Source: Rhizobacter sp. Root1221 (GTDB lineage: Bacteria; Pseudomonadota; Gammaproteobacteria; Burkholderiales; Burkholderiaceae_C). From it: 64,000 bases of DNA. A program made the position numbers and the translations under genes. The stretch is taken from positions 196,610 to 260,609 of the forward strand of contig NZ_LMDI01000005.1 of NCBI RefSeq assembly GCF_001425785.1, written 5' to 3'. Below the pieces are notes generated by a model, which was given only the letters and a program-made list of their open reading frames with translations, did no database searches and was not told where the DNA came from. Below, piece after piece: positions 8,472 through 16,635 of the stretch; position 1 is the first letter of the stretch; each line of letters begins with the position of its first letter.

Positions 8472-8551
8472 AGGGGATACGGCCGGGGTCTGCCCGGAGA
8501 CTGGATGGGTTGTTGGTTCATCCCCGTCCATTCCAGAAGGAGACCCCTGTC

Positions 8552-9145
8552 ATGAAGTCGATCATCCGCATGTGGCTGCTGTGTGCGAGCAGCGTGGTGG
8601 TGTTGTGTGGTTGCGGTGGTGGCGGGGGTGACGACACCGTCGCCACCGACGAAAGCGGCCTGCCGCCAGCCTCGTCGTGCCTGCCCACCACCGAGGCCCT
8701 GGGCAACCGCGTGCAAGGCATGAACACCTATGCGGAAGTCGCGGCCCACATGGGCTGCGAAGGCCGCCTCGTCGGCGACGTCACCACCAGCGGCCACACC
8801 GTGCGCACCTACGACTGGGGTCGTGTCGAATCGGGCCCCTACGTGCAGATGGAATTCCGCACCGACCAGCTCCACGGCTGGACATCCAAGGGCCTCTACG
8901 GCGCTGACCCCGCCACCTGCCTGCCCACCCGCGCCGCCGTCGACCGCCTGGCGGTGGACATGGACATCCTCGACGTCAATGCCATCATCGGGTGCCGCGG
9001 GCAGACCGTGTCGTTCACCGTCAACTACGCGTCCGCCGACGGGTTGCAGAGCGTGGAGGCCTGGGGCAACGTCACGTCAGGCCCGTACCTCATGGCCACC
9101 TTCAAGAAGAACCTGCTGGTCGCGTTTTCCACCCAGCGGCTGTGA
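8552..9145 (+). CDS. Lipoprotein with two tandem BLIP/SmpA-like repeats
   Basis: A 197-residue predicted lipoprotein. The signal peptide ends in the lipobox VLCG-C, followed by a Gly/Asp-rich linker. The rest is two repeats of about 75 residues, each starting CLPT, then a helix pair, GC-G and a beta-rich half ending SGPY..M.F. The pattern (short helices, glycine, aromatic strands, tandem copy) recalls beta-lactamase inhibitory protein and the SmpA/OmlA fold. Repeat identity is modest but the order of features is the same. Four non-lipobox cysteines (two per repeat) could form disulfides. An RBS (AGAAGGAGA) lies 10 bp upstream. Function unknown; fold call is an inference. Confidence 0.85.
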   Translation: MKSIIRMWLLCASSVVVLCGCGGGGGDDTVATDESGLPPASSCLPTTEALGNRVQGMNTYAEVAAHMGCEGRLVGDVTTSGHTVRTYDWGRVESGPYVQMEFRTDQLHGWTSKGLYGADPATCLPTRAAVDRLAVDMDILDVNAIIGCRGQTVSFTVNYASADGLQSVEAWGNVTSGPYLMATFKKNLLVAFSTQRL

Positions 9146-9165
9146 CCCGCCGCGCCAGGGTCCGG

Positions 9166-9828
9166 TCAGGCGCCCGCGGAACGCCTGCGCAGGCGTTCCA
9201 GCACGCGCCACCCCAGCAGCACCGCCACGATGGCCGCGTACACCCCCACCTCGGCGAAGTCGTTCTTGCCGGCGCGCATCCAGAAGAAGTGCAGCAGGCC
9301 CAGCAGCACCGTGGCGTATACCAACTGGTGCAGCCGCTGCCAGCGGGGGGCACCCAGGGCCTTGATGGCGCGGTTGAACGACGTGGCGGCCAGCGGCAGC
9401 ATCAGCAGCAAGGCCAGCGTGCCCACCAGGATGAACGGGCGCTTCGCGATGTCCGTCACGATGTCGGTCAGCAGCAGGTCCTTGTCGAGCCACGCGTAAC
9501 AGAGGAAATGGATGCAACCGTAGAAGAACGTGTACAGGCCCAGCATGCGGCGGAAGCGGGCGAGGGCGGGGGTGTTCGTCCACTTGCGCACGGGGGTCAC
9601 GGCGAGCGTGATGCACAGGAACCGCAGCGTCCAGTCGCCGAAGCCCCGGATCAGCGCCTCGGCCGGGTTGGCCCCGAGGCTGTCGGTGGCCGCCCCCACC
9701 GCCAGCCACACGAACGGCAGCAGGCAGGTGATGAACAGCACCACCTTCGCCGCGGGGTGCAGCAGCCACGGGCGCTTGCGCGTGGTGCGGGTGGGCGAGG
9801 GCAGCACGGAAGACAAGGCGGTGCTCAT
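9166..9828 (-). CDS. msrQ: Heme-binding membrane subunit of the periplasmic methionine sulfoxide reductase
   Basis: A 220-residue polytopic inner membrane protein of the MsrQ (YedZ, ferric reductase-like) family. It passes electrons to the periplasmic molybdoenzyme MsrP. About six hydrophobic helices are visible. Family blocks are LAVTPVRKW, FRRMLGLYTFFYGCIHFLCY (with the heme-ligand His) and WQRLHQLVYA. The length is standard. The start is ATG at 9828, 33 bp after the msrP stop, so msrP and msrQ form an operon that repairs oxidised methionines in the envelope. Confidence 0.95.
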   Translation of the reverse strand: MSTALSSVLPSPTRTTRKRPWLLHPAAKVVLFITCLLPFVWLAVGAATDSLGANPAEALIRGFGDWTLRFLCITLAVTPVRKWTNTPALARFRRMLGLYTFFYGCIHFLCYAWLDKDLLLTDIVTDIAKRPFILVGTLALLLMLPLAATSFNRAIKALGAPRWQRLHQLVYATVLLGLLHFFWMRAGKNDFAEVGVYAAIVAVLLGWRVLERLRRRSAGA

Positions 9829-9861
9829 GGTCGCGGGTGGGTGGGGCGCGGGCCGTGCGGC

Positions 9862-10854
9862 TCAGTAGAACCGCTTCAGGTCCATGCCGGTGTAAAGCTG
9901 GCCCACCTGGGCCTCGTAGCCATTGAACATCGTGGTGGCGCGCTTCTTGGCAAAGAGGCCGTCCTCGCCGATGCGGCGTTCCTTCGACTGGCTCCAGCGC
10001 GGGTGGTCCACGTTCGGGTTCACGTTCGAATAGAACCCGTACTCCGACGGGGCCGCGCGGTTCCACGACGTGGCCGGCTGCCGGTCGGTGAAGCGGATCT
10101 TCACGATCGACTTTCCGCTCTTGAAACCGTACTTCCACGGCACGACCAGGCGCAGTGGTGCGCCGTTCTGGTTGGGCAACACCTCGCCATACAGGCCGAA
10201 GGCCAGCAGCGCGAGCGGGTTCATGGCCTCGTCGAGGCGCAGGCCTTCCACGTAAGGCCAGGCCAACACGCGCGAGTTCAGTTCGGGCATCTGCTTGGCG
10301 TCCGCCAGCGTCACGAATTCCACGAACTTGGCGTTGCCGGTGGGTTCCACGCGCTTGATGAGTTCCGACAGCGAGTACCCCACCCACGGGATCACCATCG
10401 ACCAGCCTTCCACGCACCGCAGCCGGTACACCCGTTCTTCCATCGGCGCGAGCTTCAGCAGTTCATCCAGGTCGTACACCTTCGGCTTCTTGACCTCGCC
10501 TTCGATGGCCACCGTCCACGGACGGGACTTCAGCGTTCCGGCCGTGCGCGCCGGGTCCGACTTGTCGGTGCCGAACTCGTAGTAGTTGTTGTACGTGGTC
10601 ACGTCCGCATAGGCCGTGAGTTTTTCCATGGTGGTGGCGCCGGCCACGCCGCTGCGGGCGCCCGCGAGCGCTGCGAGCTTGTTGGGTCGGGGAATCTGGG
10701 CCAGCGCCTCACGCGACGCCCAGCCGGCCATTGCCAGGCCGCCGCCGCCTGCGGCCAGCAGCCTCAGCATCTGGCGCCGCTGCTCGTACACCGCGTGGGG
10801 CGTGATTTCGGAGGCCACCGGGTGCTGGAACCCACGGTCCTTTAGGAACAACAT
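9862..10854 (-). CDS. msrP: Protein-methionine-sulfoxide reductase catalytic subunit (Tat substrate)
   Basis: A 330-residue periplasmic molybdopterin enzyme reducing protein methionine sulfoxide. The N-terminus carries a twin-arginine signal ([12 protein letters not shown], then AMAG...ALAQ), as expected for a cofactor-loaded Tat substrate. The mature part has the sulfite-oxidase fold with the Mo-ligand Cys in [15 protein letters not shown], and [15 protein letters not shown]. The start is ATG at 10854 ([12 protein letters not shown]), which gives the usual short leader. It is followed by msrQ. Upstream is a repeat-rich gap of 601 bp. Confidence 0.95.
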   Translation of the reverse strand: MLFLKDRGFQHPVASEITPHAVYEQRRQMLRLLAAGGGGLAMAGWASREALAQIPRPNKLAALAGARSGVAGATTMEKLTAYADVTTYNNYYEFGTDKSDPARTAGTLKSRPWTVAIEGEVKKPKVYDLDELLKLAPMEERVYRLRCVEGWSMVIPWVGYSLSELIKRVEPTGNAKFVEFVTLADAKQMPELNSRVLAWPYVEGLRLDEAMNPLALLAFGLYGEVLPNQNGAPLRLVVPWKYGFKSGKSIVKIRFTDRQPATSWNRAAPSEYGFYSNVNPNVDHPRWSQSKERRIGEDGLFAKKRATTMFNGYEAQVGQLYTGMDLKRFY

Positions 10855-11048
10855 GCTGACTCCTTCGGTGGCGGGTGCCACGCTGCTTGACGTAGTGTCG
10901 GGGTTCGAGCCTTGAACCTTACAACCGGTTCCGGATTTGTGCTGGCGGGGTGGTGCGCCCCCGCCGACCCCCCATTGTTTCGCCGCGCTGCGAGTTGCGT
11001 TTTCTCTCTGGCGAGGCCGCGCCGGGTCTCGGCCCGGCAGCCGAACTC

Positions 11049-11074
11049 CTTTCTCTTTCCGGCGAAAGAGAAAG
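11049..11074. repeat. Perfect 11-bp inverted repeat (CTTTCTCTTTC)
   Basis: CTTTCTCTTTC, 4-base loop CGGC, GAAAGAGAAAG. The same CTTT/AAAG-rich hairpin type is frequent between genes in Burkholderiales by my recollection. It has no T-tract and could act as an mRNA end or REP-like element. Confidence 0.6.
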
Positions 11075-11234
11075 TCAAAGAGAAACGCCTGAACACCAGC
11101 TTCCCGGAACTTTGCCCGGGCGCTTCGAGTGGCCAATCCCCCGCGCGACCACTGTCTCCAGCGCCACCGTTACCTATCCCGCGCGCACGCCGTGCCGGCT
11201 CATTTCGCCTCGCTGCGCATCGGCTGGTTCTCCG

Positions 11235-11295
11235 GTCACCCCGACGAAAGTCGCGGCCCACCGGCCCAGTGGGTCCCGGCTTCCGCCGGAACGAC
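11235..11295. repeat. Dispersed inverted repeat, compact form (two 27-bp arms)
   Basis: Left arm 11235-11261 begins GTCACCCCGACGAAAG; right arm 11269-11295 begins GTGGGTCCCGGC and ends CGGAACGAC. Reverse-complementing the right arm gives GTCGTTCCGGCGGAAG..., close to the left arm and to the arms at 63738-63764 and 63903-63929. Only 7 bp separate the arms. It is probably a degenerate REP/MITE-like unit. Confidence 0.55.
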
Positions 11296-11416
11296 AAGCA
11301 TCGGGCGAGCCAGCGAAGCGGCAAAGCCCCGAAGCGCGTGCGCCAGGGGAGCCAAGCGCAGCGAGGCGACAGATCAAGCTACCCGCGAGCCCGGGTCCCT
11401 CGGGCGACCCGGGGCG

Positions 11417-11431
11417 CCCCCCTCGGGGGGG
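11417..11431. repeat. GC-rich hairpin CCCCCC-TC-GGGGGG
   Basis: Six C, TC, then seven G, embedded in GGGGCGCCCC...GGGGGGGCAGGAGCGAAGC. This resembles an intergenic module common in Burkholderiales (recollection). It lies just past the stop of the minus-strand gene at 11456 and may end its transcript, though no T-run follows. Confidence 0.4.
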
Positions 11432-11455
11432 CAGGAGCGAAGCGACGTGGGGGGC

Positions 11456-11815
11456 CTAAAGATCACTGAAGTTCGTGTCGTCGATGAGCGAGTTGAAGCC
11501 CGTGTCGACGAAGAGGCGGAGCGAGTTCTTCGAGATGCGTTCCCGGAAGTTCTTCCGGGCGAAAAGCTTGGCCTGCGCCTCGCCGGGCAGGTCGGTGATG
11601 TTGATGATGTTCTTGACGATCAGGGTGTCGATCACGTCTTCGATCACCCGCACGAAGTCGGCGTCGAGGCGGCCGAAATCGCTTTGCTGGGGGGCGGAGT
11701 GGCCCAGGAAGGTCATCAGCTCCGCGTGGCCGTCGGGCACGAACTCCATGCCGGGGGCGCCGTGGCGGTGAATGCTTTCGATCTGGCCGTCGGGGCCACG
11801 GCGGATGTGGGGCAT
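11456..11815 (-). CDS. Small conserved protein of unknown function (family sometimes labelled tryptophan synthase beta-like)
   Basis: A 119-residue soluble protein starting MPHIRRGPDGQIESI. The central part is strongly patterned: LDADFVRVIEDVIDTLIVKN then NITDLPGEAQAKLFARKNFR, followed by an acidic tail. I recognise it as a small family found next to cytochrome c biogenesis or unrelated genes in Beta- and Gammaproteobacteria and misleadingly named after TrpB. It has no PLP-binding features. The start ATG at 11815 is 58 bp from the ccsB stop, so it is probably the last gene of the ccsA-ccsB operon. Function unknown. Confidence 0.8.
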   Translation of the reverse strand: MPHIRRGPDGQIESIHRHGAPGMEFVPDGHAELMTFLGHSAPQQSDFGRLDADFVRVIEDVIDTLIVKNIINITDLPGEAQAKLFARKNFRERISKNSLRLFVDTGFNSLIDDTNFSDL

Positions 11816-11873
11816 GGTTGCGATGGGAGTGGGCGGAGTGCAGTGACTATAGACCGGTCCGCCCGCCACCGCA

Positions 11874-13014
11874 TCACAGTTCGCCGTACGAATGCAACCC
11901 GGACAGGAACATGTTGACCCCCAGGAAGGCGAAGGTGGTGACCGCCAGGCCCACCAGGGCCCACCACGCGGCCACCGGGCCACGCAGGCCCTTCATCAGC
12001 CGCATGTGCAGCCAGGCGGCATAGTTCAGCCAGACGATCAGCGCCCAGGTTTCCTTCGGGTCCCAGCTCCAGTAGCCGCCCCAGGCCTCCGCGGCCCAGA
12101 ACGCGCCGAGGATGGTGGCGATGGTGAAAAACGCAAACCCCACCGCAATGGCCTTGTACATCACGTCGTCGAGCACCTCGAACGGCGGCAGCCGGTCGGC
12201 GATGCGGCGGCGGGCCGCCAGGATCCCGCCGGTGACCAGCGCGGCAATGCCGAAGTACACCGCCCAATAGCTGCTGATGGCCTCGATGGGGTTCTTGCGG
12301 AACACCACTGGCTCCAGGCACAGCACCATGCCCAGCAGGAACAGCGGCGCCAGCTGCCACCAGCGCGACTGGTGCGCCGCCTGCTTGACCAGGTACGCGA
12401 ATGCCACCATGGCCGACAGGGCGAACGTGCCGTAGCCGATGAAGTTCGCCGGCACGTGGAGTTTCATCCACCAGCTCTGCAGGGCCGGCACCAGCGGCTG
12501 GATCTCCTGCGCCTCGCGTGCCGATGAGGGCCATCGTCACCGCGCCCCACGCGAAGCGCGAGCCGAGCTTCAGCGCCGTGTTGTCGTGGCCCCGCGCCAG
12601 GAGACCGATCCAGTACAACACCGTGCTCATGAAGATCAGCACGCTCATCCACAGGATCGCGCTCTGGCTCGACAGGAAGTACTTCAACAGGAACACGCTG
12701 TCGGCCTTCGACAGGTCGGCCCCGAACCCGTCGAGGTGCTGCTGGTACAGCGCGATGGCCACGAGCGCCGCCGCGGCCACGCCGATGGTGAGCCCGCGCA
12801 GGCGCCCCCAGAACCAGCCGAGCGCCACGAGGGCCGGCAGCACGCCGGCGAAAATGGGCTTCTCGTAGCCGTCCATCGATGCGCCATAGCGCGAGAACAC
12901 CCCGATGCCCCCCAGCAGCACCGCCAGCGCGAACAGCCAGTCGTACAGGCTGCGCTGGGCGAAATAGCCGGTGCGGCCGAAGTCGAGGGTCGTGGTGGTC
13001 GTGGTGGTGGTCAT
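11874..13014 (-). pseudogene. ccsB: Cytochrome c biogenesis protein CcsB (ResC), interrupted by an internal deletion and frameshift
   Basis: The gene starts at ATG 13014, overlapping the ccsA stop (ATGA), and reads well for 176 codons through LSSQSAILWMSVLIFMSTV to TMALIGT. The matching C-terminal half is in another frame, from about 12517 to 11874: REAQEIQPLVPALQSWWMKL, HVPANFIGYGTF and the heme-handling motif WGGYWSWDPKETW. At the joint (about 12518) homologs as I remember them carry some 65-70 more residues including HIPVSNLYEVF. A piece of about 200 bp therefore seems lost, out of frame. CcsB transports and ligates heme in System II cytochrome c maturation. Either a real lesion or an assembly error. 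Confidence 0.78.
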
Positions 13015-15131
13015 GCGGAAGCGCCTTTCAGCAGGGCCTGCTTGAGCGTGTCGAACTCGGCGTCGGCGTCCAGCGTGCGCCGGGCGGTGGACATCGCGGT
13101 GCGGAGGTGCGTGCCGCCACCCTGGGCCGGCTGCAGCCAGATCCACAGGCGGCGCTCTCGCACGTACAGCATCGCGAACACGCCAACGATCAGTGCCACG
13201 CAGCCGAGGTACACGAGGGTCTTGCCGGGCGCGCGGGCCACCTGGAACACACTCGCCTGCACCTGGGTGTAGTCCATCAGTTCGAGGATCACCGGCGCCG
13301 GGTAGAACTGGCTGTCCGACAGCGACAGCAGCGCCTGGGTCATCCAGGCCTGGGTGGCCGCCGTGTCGGCCAATGGGGGCTGGCCGTCAGCGGCCCGGTC
13401 GAGGTTGACGAGCTCGTACAGGCTGCCACCCAGCACCCGCAGCATCACCTCGGAGATGCGCAGCCGCTCGGCCTCCGGCACCTTGACCTCGAGGTACTGC
13501 GACAGCCCGGGCAACCCGCCGATGGCGGGCTGGCCCTCGGCCGGCGGCAGGGCCCCGGCGAAGAGGTCGAGTGCAAGGCGGGTCATGGTGGCCAGCTGCG
13601 GGGCCATCTCCGGCTGCTTGAGCGGCGCGGCCAGCCGGCCGTAGCGCTGCGCCGCCGCCTCGCGGCGGGCCGGGTCGTGCAGCGCGGCGCGCAGGTGCAG
13701 CCAGCGCTCGAGCCCGTCGTTTTCATCGACGGGGATGCGCAGGTAGCGGAAGCTCTCGGCCGGGGTGTCGCGCACGCCAGCGAGGAACAGGCGCTGGCCG
13801 TCCATCTCGACCGGGGCCATGTAGTTGTTGAACTCGCGGGCCTGGCCGGCCGCGTCGCGCAGCTTGTAGCTGAACGAGGCACCCACGTTGCGCAGCGCCT
13901 TGCCGGCGCGGGCCTTGGCACCCGACCCGAGATGCGACTGCAGGCTGTCGACCAGGTCCACCTTGCGCACGTCGATGCCGCTGGCGGTGGGCTGCATGTT
14001 CTCGACGGTGATGACGCGCAGGCCGGTGAACTCGACGGTCAGCTTGTCCTTCTCGAGGGGCAGTGCGCCCGAGGTGCCCACGGTGCCGTCGAGCGCGAAG
14101 CCTTTTTCCCCCGCCGCCATCGGCAGCGCACGCAGCTTCAACTTCGAGCCGCCGTCGTCGAAGCTGCTCTGGTAGATGGCCACGCCGCGGTGGAACGCGG
14201 GTTCGTTGACCTTGACGGTGGCCGGCACGGCCGCGCCGGAGTCGTGGTCGTGGATCACCACCTCGCTCGCGAAGAGCTTGGGCATGCCCGTCTCGTAGTA
14301 CTCGACGATGAACTTCTTCAGCTCGATGTCGAACGGCAGGTCCTGCAGCACCACGCCGTCTTGCTGCGACAGGATGGCGGTGCCGCGGCGGCCGCCCTCG
14401 GGCACCTCGATGTTGCCGCGGAACGTGGGCGTGCCCGGGCCGAGCCGGTGTTCGGCCGGCACGTCACGCACGAGGCCGCTGCCGTTGTAGGCCGTCTTGC
14501 CCTGCCACAGCATCTGCGCGCGCACGATCAGGTCGCCGTCGAACAGGCCACCGATGCAGATCAGCACGATGGCCGCGTGGGCGGCGATGTAGCCGAGCTT
14601 GTTCACCGCCCCCTTGCGCGCGGCGATCATGGTGCCGCGCCACTCGCCGCCTTCACGCCGCTCCTGCACCTTGGCCCGCCAGCCGCGGCCGCCCAGCACC
14701 TGGCTGACCCGCGCGAACGCCTGCTCGGGCGTTTCGGCCAGGTCGGCTTCCCCGCGGTGGTGAAAGGAAAGCAGGCTCTGCTCCCGCACGTGTTCCTTGT
14801 ACTGGCGCAGGTCGGCGAGGATCTTCGGTGCGTTGCGCACGATGCACAACGTGGTGGAGACCACCAGGAACGCGAGGATGAGCAGGAACCACCACGCGCT
14901 GTACACGCGGGTCAGGCCCACCGTGGTGAACAGCTGCGACCAGAACGGGCCGAACTGGTTCACGTAGTTCGTGGCCGGTTCGTTCTGCCGCACCACGGTG
15001 CCGATGACGGACGCGATGCAGATCAGCGTCAGCAGCGAAATGGCAAATCGCATCGACGACAGCAACTCGACGCCATCGCGCAGCACGCGCGAGCCTGAGC
15101 GGAGGTGGATGCCGGTGGTGGAGGCTGCCAT
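13011..15131 (-). CDS. resB: Cytochrome c biogenesis protein CcsA-partner (ResB family)
   Basis: A 706-residue inner membrane protein, subunit of the System II heme lyase together with CcsB/ResC (often named CcsA or ResB in Betaproteobacteria). Hydrophobic helices appear near residues 28-48, 80-98, 185-203 and near the C-terminus (TLVYLGCVALIVGVFAMLYV), with a large periplasmic domain between the third and last. Family blocks include SMRFAISLLTLICIASVIGT, NQFGPFWSQLF, LGYIAAHAAIVLICIGG and FHRGVAIYQSSF. It overlaps the ccsB start by ATGA and follows the cytochrome c4 gene, a likely client. Confidence 0.93.
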   Translation of the reverse strand: MAASTTGIHLRSGSRVLRDGVELLSSMRFAISLLTLICIASVIGTVVRQNEPATNYVNQFGPFWSQLFTTVGLTRVYSAWWFLLILAFLVVSTTLCIVRNAPKILADLRQYKEHVREQSLLSFHHRGEADLAETPEQAFARVSQVLGGRGWRAKVQERREGGEWRGTMIAARKGAVNKLGYIAAHAAIVLICIGGLFDGDLIVRAQMLWQGKTAYNGSGLVRDVPAEHRLGPGTPTFRGNIEVPEGGRRGTAILSQQDGVVLQDLPFDIELKKFIVEYYETGMPKLFASEVVIHDHDSGAAVPATVKVNEPAFHRGVAIYQSSFDDGGSKLKLRALPMAAGEKGFALDGTVGTSGALPLEKDKLTVEFTGLRVITVENMQPTASGIDVRKVDLVDSLQSHLGSGAKARAGKALRNVGASFSYKLRDAAGQAREFNNYMAPVEMDGQRLFLAGVRDTPAESFRYLRIPVDENDGLERWLHLRAALHDPARREAAAQRYGRLAAPLKQPEMAPQLATMTRLALDLFAGALPPAEGQPAIGGLPGLSQYLEVKVPEAERLRISEVMLRVLGGSLYELVNLDRAADGQPPLADTAATQAWMTQALLSLSDSQFYPAPVILELMDYTQVQASVFQVARAPGKTLVYLGCVALIVGVFAMLYVRERRLWIWLQPAQGGGTHLRTAMSTARRTLDADAEFDTLKQALLKGASA

Positions 15132-15184
15132 GGGTACTGCGGAGAACGGGCGGGAAGGGCAACAACAAGCAGGACAACGGCAGC

Positions 15185-15210
15185 AAAAAGGCCGGTCAGC
15201 GACCGGCCTT
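15185..15210 (-). terminator. Rho-independent terminator after the cytochrome c4 gene
   Basis: Perfect 10-bp stem AAGGCCGGTC / GACCGGCCTT at 15188-15197 and 15201-15210 with a 3-base loop. On the minus strand it is followed by TTTTT (15189-15185). It ends the cytochrome c4 transcript about 25 bp past its stop, so ccsA is probably transcribed from its own promoter or by read-through. Confidence 0.85.
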
Positions 15211-15235
15211 CAGGAGCGTGCCCCGCCGAGGAAGT

Positions 15236-15865
15236 TCAGCGCATCCCGGCGATGTAGTCGGCGACGGCCTTGATTTCGGCGTCGTTCATCTTCGTGACCA
15301 CGCCTACCATCTGCGGGCCGTTCTGGCGCGTGTTGCCGCGGAACGCCTTCATCTGGGCCTCGGTGTAGTCGGCGTGCTGGCCGCGCAGGCGCGGGTACTG
15401 CGACGGCAGGCCGCTGCCGGTGGGGCCGTGACAGGCCGCACAGGCCGGCACGCCACGGTCGGCGATGCCGCCGCGGTAGATCTTTTCGCCCAGCGCGATG
15501 GTGGCCTTGCTCTTGGCGGTGCCGAGCGACGGCGGCTTGCTGGCGTAGAAGGCGGTGACGTTGCGGATGTCGTCTTCGCTCAGGGCCGATGCAAAACCCT
15601 TCATCACGGGGTTCTTGCGCTTGTCGGCCTTGAAGTCGTGCAGCTGCTTGGCCAGGTATTCCGGGTGCTGGCCCTTCAGGATCGGGTTGGCGGCAGCGCC
15701 CCGCGTGGCATCGGCCGTGTGGCAGGCGGCACACACGTTCGTGGAGATGGCCTCCCCCTTGGCCAGGTCAGGCTTCGCGGGCGCGTGGTTTTCCGCGGCG
15801 GCAGCCGGTGCGGAGAGCGAGGCTGCCAACAACAGACTGGACAACACAGGGGCAAAAGACTTCAT
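15236..15865 (-). CDS. Di-heme cytochrome c4
   Basis: A 209-residue periplasmic cytochrome. The signal peptide is MKSFAPVLSSLLLAASLSAP followed by AAAA. Two CXXCH heme sites (both CAACH) lie in two homologous domains, each followed by a distal Met candidate (NPVMKGFAS; NGPQMVGVV). This is the c4 layout of tandem domains with PxLxGQH..Y blocks (PILKGQHPEYL; PRLRGQHADYT). It carries electrons to terminal oxidases. The start ATG at 15865 removes a short extension. Its maturation requires the ccsA/ccsB products downstream. Confidence 0.94.
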   Translation of the reverse strand: MKSFAPVLSSLLLAASLSAPAAAAENHAPAKPDLAKGEAISTNVCAACHTADATRGAAANPILKGQHPEYLAKQLHDFKADKRKNPVMKGFASALSEDDIRNVTAFYASKPPSLGTAKSKATIALGEKIYRGGIADRGVPACAACHGPTGSGLPSQYPRLRGQHADYTEAQMKAFRGNTRQNGPQMVGVVTKMNDAEIKAVADYIAGMR

Positions 15866-15881
15866 GGCTAGGGGCGATTCC

Positions 15882-15908
15882 TTGTGCAAAACCCAGCGAT
15901 TTTACAAT
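15882..15908 (+). promoter_or_regulatory. Candidate sigma70 promoter of engB
   Basis: TTGTGC (15882-15887) and TACAAT (15903-15908) with a 15-bp spacer, shorter than ideal. The -10 overlaps the upstream candidate ATG at 15907, which favours ATG 15928 as the real engB start. Confidence 0.4.
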
Positions 15909-15927
15909 GCAAGTTTTGGGCGTCCGA

Positions 15928-16635
15928 ATGACCGACGAAAACAATTCCAAACCGCAGGTCGCCGTCTCCGTGGATCCGGAGAAGCAGGCGTTGGCCTGGA
16001 GCCACACCGCTCGCTTCCTGACCACCGCCAGCCAGCTTGACCAGCTCCCCTCCACCGAGCTCCCCGAAATCGCTTTCGTGGGCCGGTCCAACGCCGGCAA
16101 GTCCACCGCCATCAACACGCTGACGCAGCAGAAACGCCTCGCGTTTGCCTCGAAGACACCCGGCCGCACCCAGCACATCAACCTCTTCGAACTGGGCCCG
16201 AAACTCCAGCCCGACGCGTTGTTTGCCGACTTGCCCGGCTACGGCTACGCCGCCGTGGCCCGTGGTGCCAAGCTGCGTTGGCAGAAAGTGATGGCTGACT
16301 ACCTCGAGGTTCGCCGCTCGCTGGCGGGGGTGGTGCTGATGGTGGATTCGCGCCTCGGCTTCACCGACCTCGACCGCCAGTTGCTCAGTTTCGTGGCCCC
16401 GCGGGTGGGCAACGGGGCGGTCAAGCTGCTGGTGCTGCTCACCAAGTCCGACAAGCTCAACCGGGCCGAGGCCAACGCCTCGTTGGCCGCGGCGCAGGCG
16501 GTGCTGGGCGAGTTGTCCACCGACGAGGCCGATGTCAGCATGTCGCTGTTCTCGGCTTTGAAGAAGTCCGGCGTCGGTGACGCCGCCCAGGTGTTGCACG
16601 GCTGGACTCACTCCCAGGAAGAACCCACCCCATGA
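15928..16635 (+). CDS. engB: Ribosome biogenesis GTP-binding protein EngB (YihA/YsxC)
   Basis: A 235-residue TRAFAC GTPase needed for 50S subunit assembly. G motifs are GRSNAGKST (G1), the TPGRTQ switch I block, DLPGYGYA (G3) and TKSDKLNR (G4). The sequence PEIAFVGRSNAGKST is the family hallmark. The start is ATG at 15928 (MTDENNS); ATG 15907 in the same frame overlaps a likely -10 box. It overlaps the next gene by ATGA. It is divergent from cytochrome c4, a common Burkholderiales arrangement. Confidence 0.94.
   Translation: MTDENNSKPQVAVSVDPEKQALAWSHTARFLTTASQLDQLPSTELPEIAFVGRSNAGKSTAINTLTQQKRLAFASKTPGRTQHINLFELGPKLQPDALFADLPGYGYAAVARGAKLRWQKVMADYLEVRRSLAGVVLMVDSRLGFTDLDRQLLSFVAPRVGNGAVKLLVLLTKSDKLNRAEANASLAAAQAVLGELSTDEADVSMSLFSALKKSGVGDAAQVLHGWTHSQEEPTP

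Larger units (their letters stand above)
10855..11455. other. 601-bp intergenic stretch rich in short repeats, no gene seen
   Basis: Lies between msrP and the small conserved gene at 11456. It holds a perfect 11-bp inverted repeat, a two-armed 61-bp dispersed repeat and a GC-rich hairpin, listed separately. All six frames give only Arg/Pro/Ser-rich translations without family resemblance, so I call no gene. The msrP promoter must lie near 10860-10950, but I could not fix -10/-35 boxes. Confidence 0.7.
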
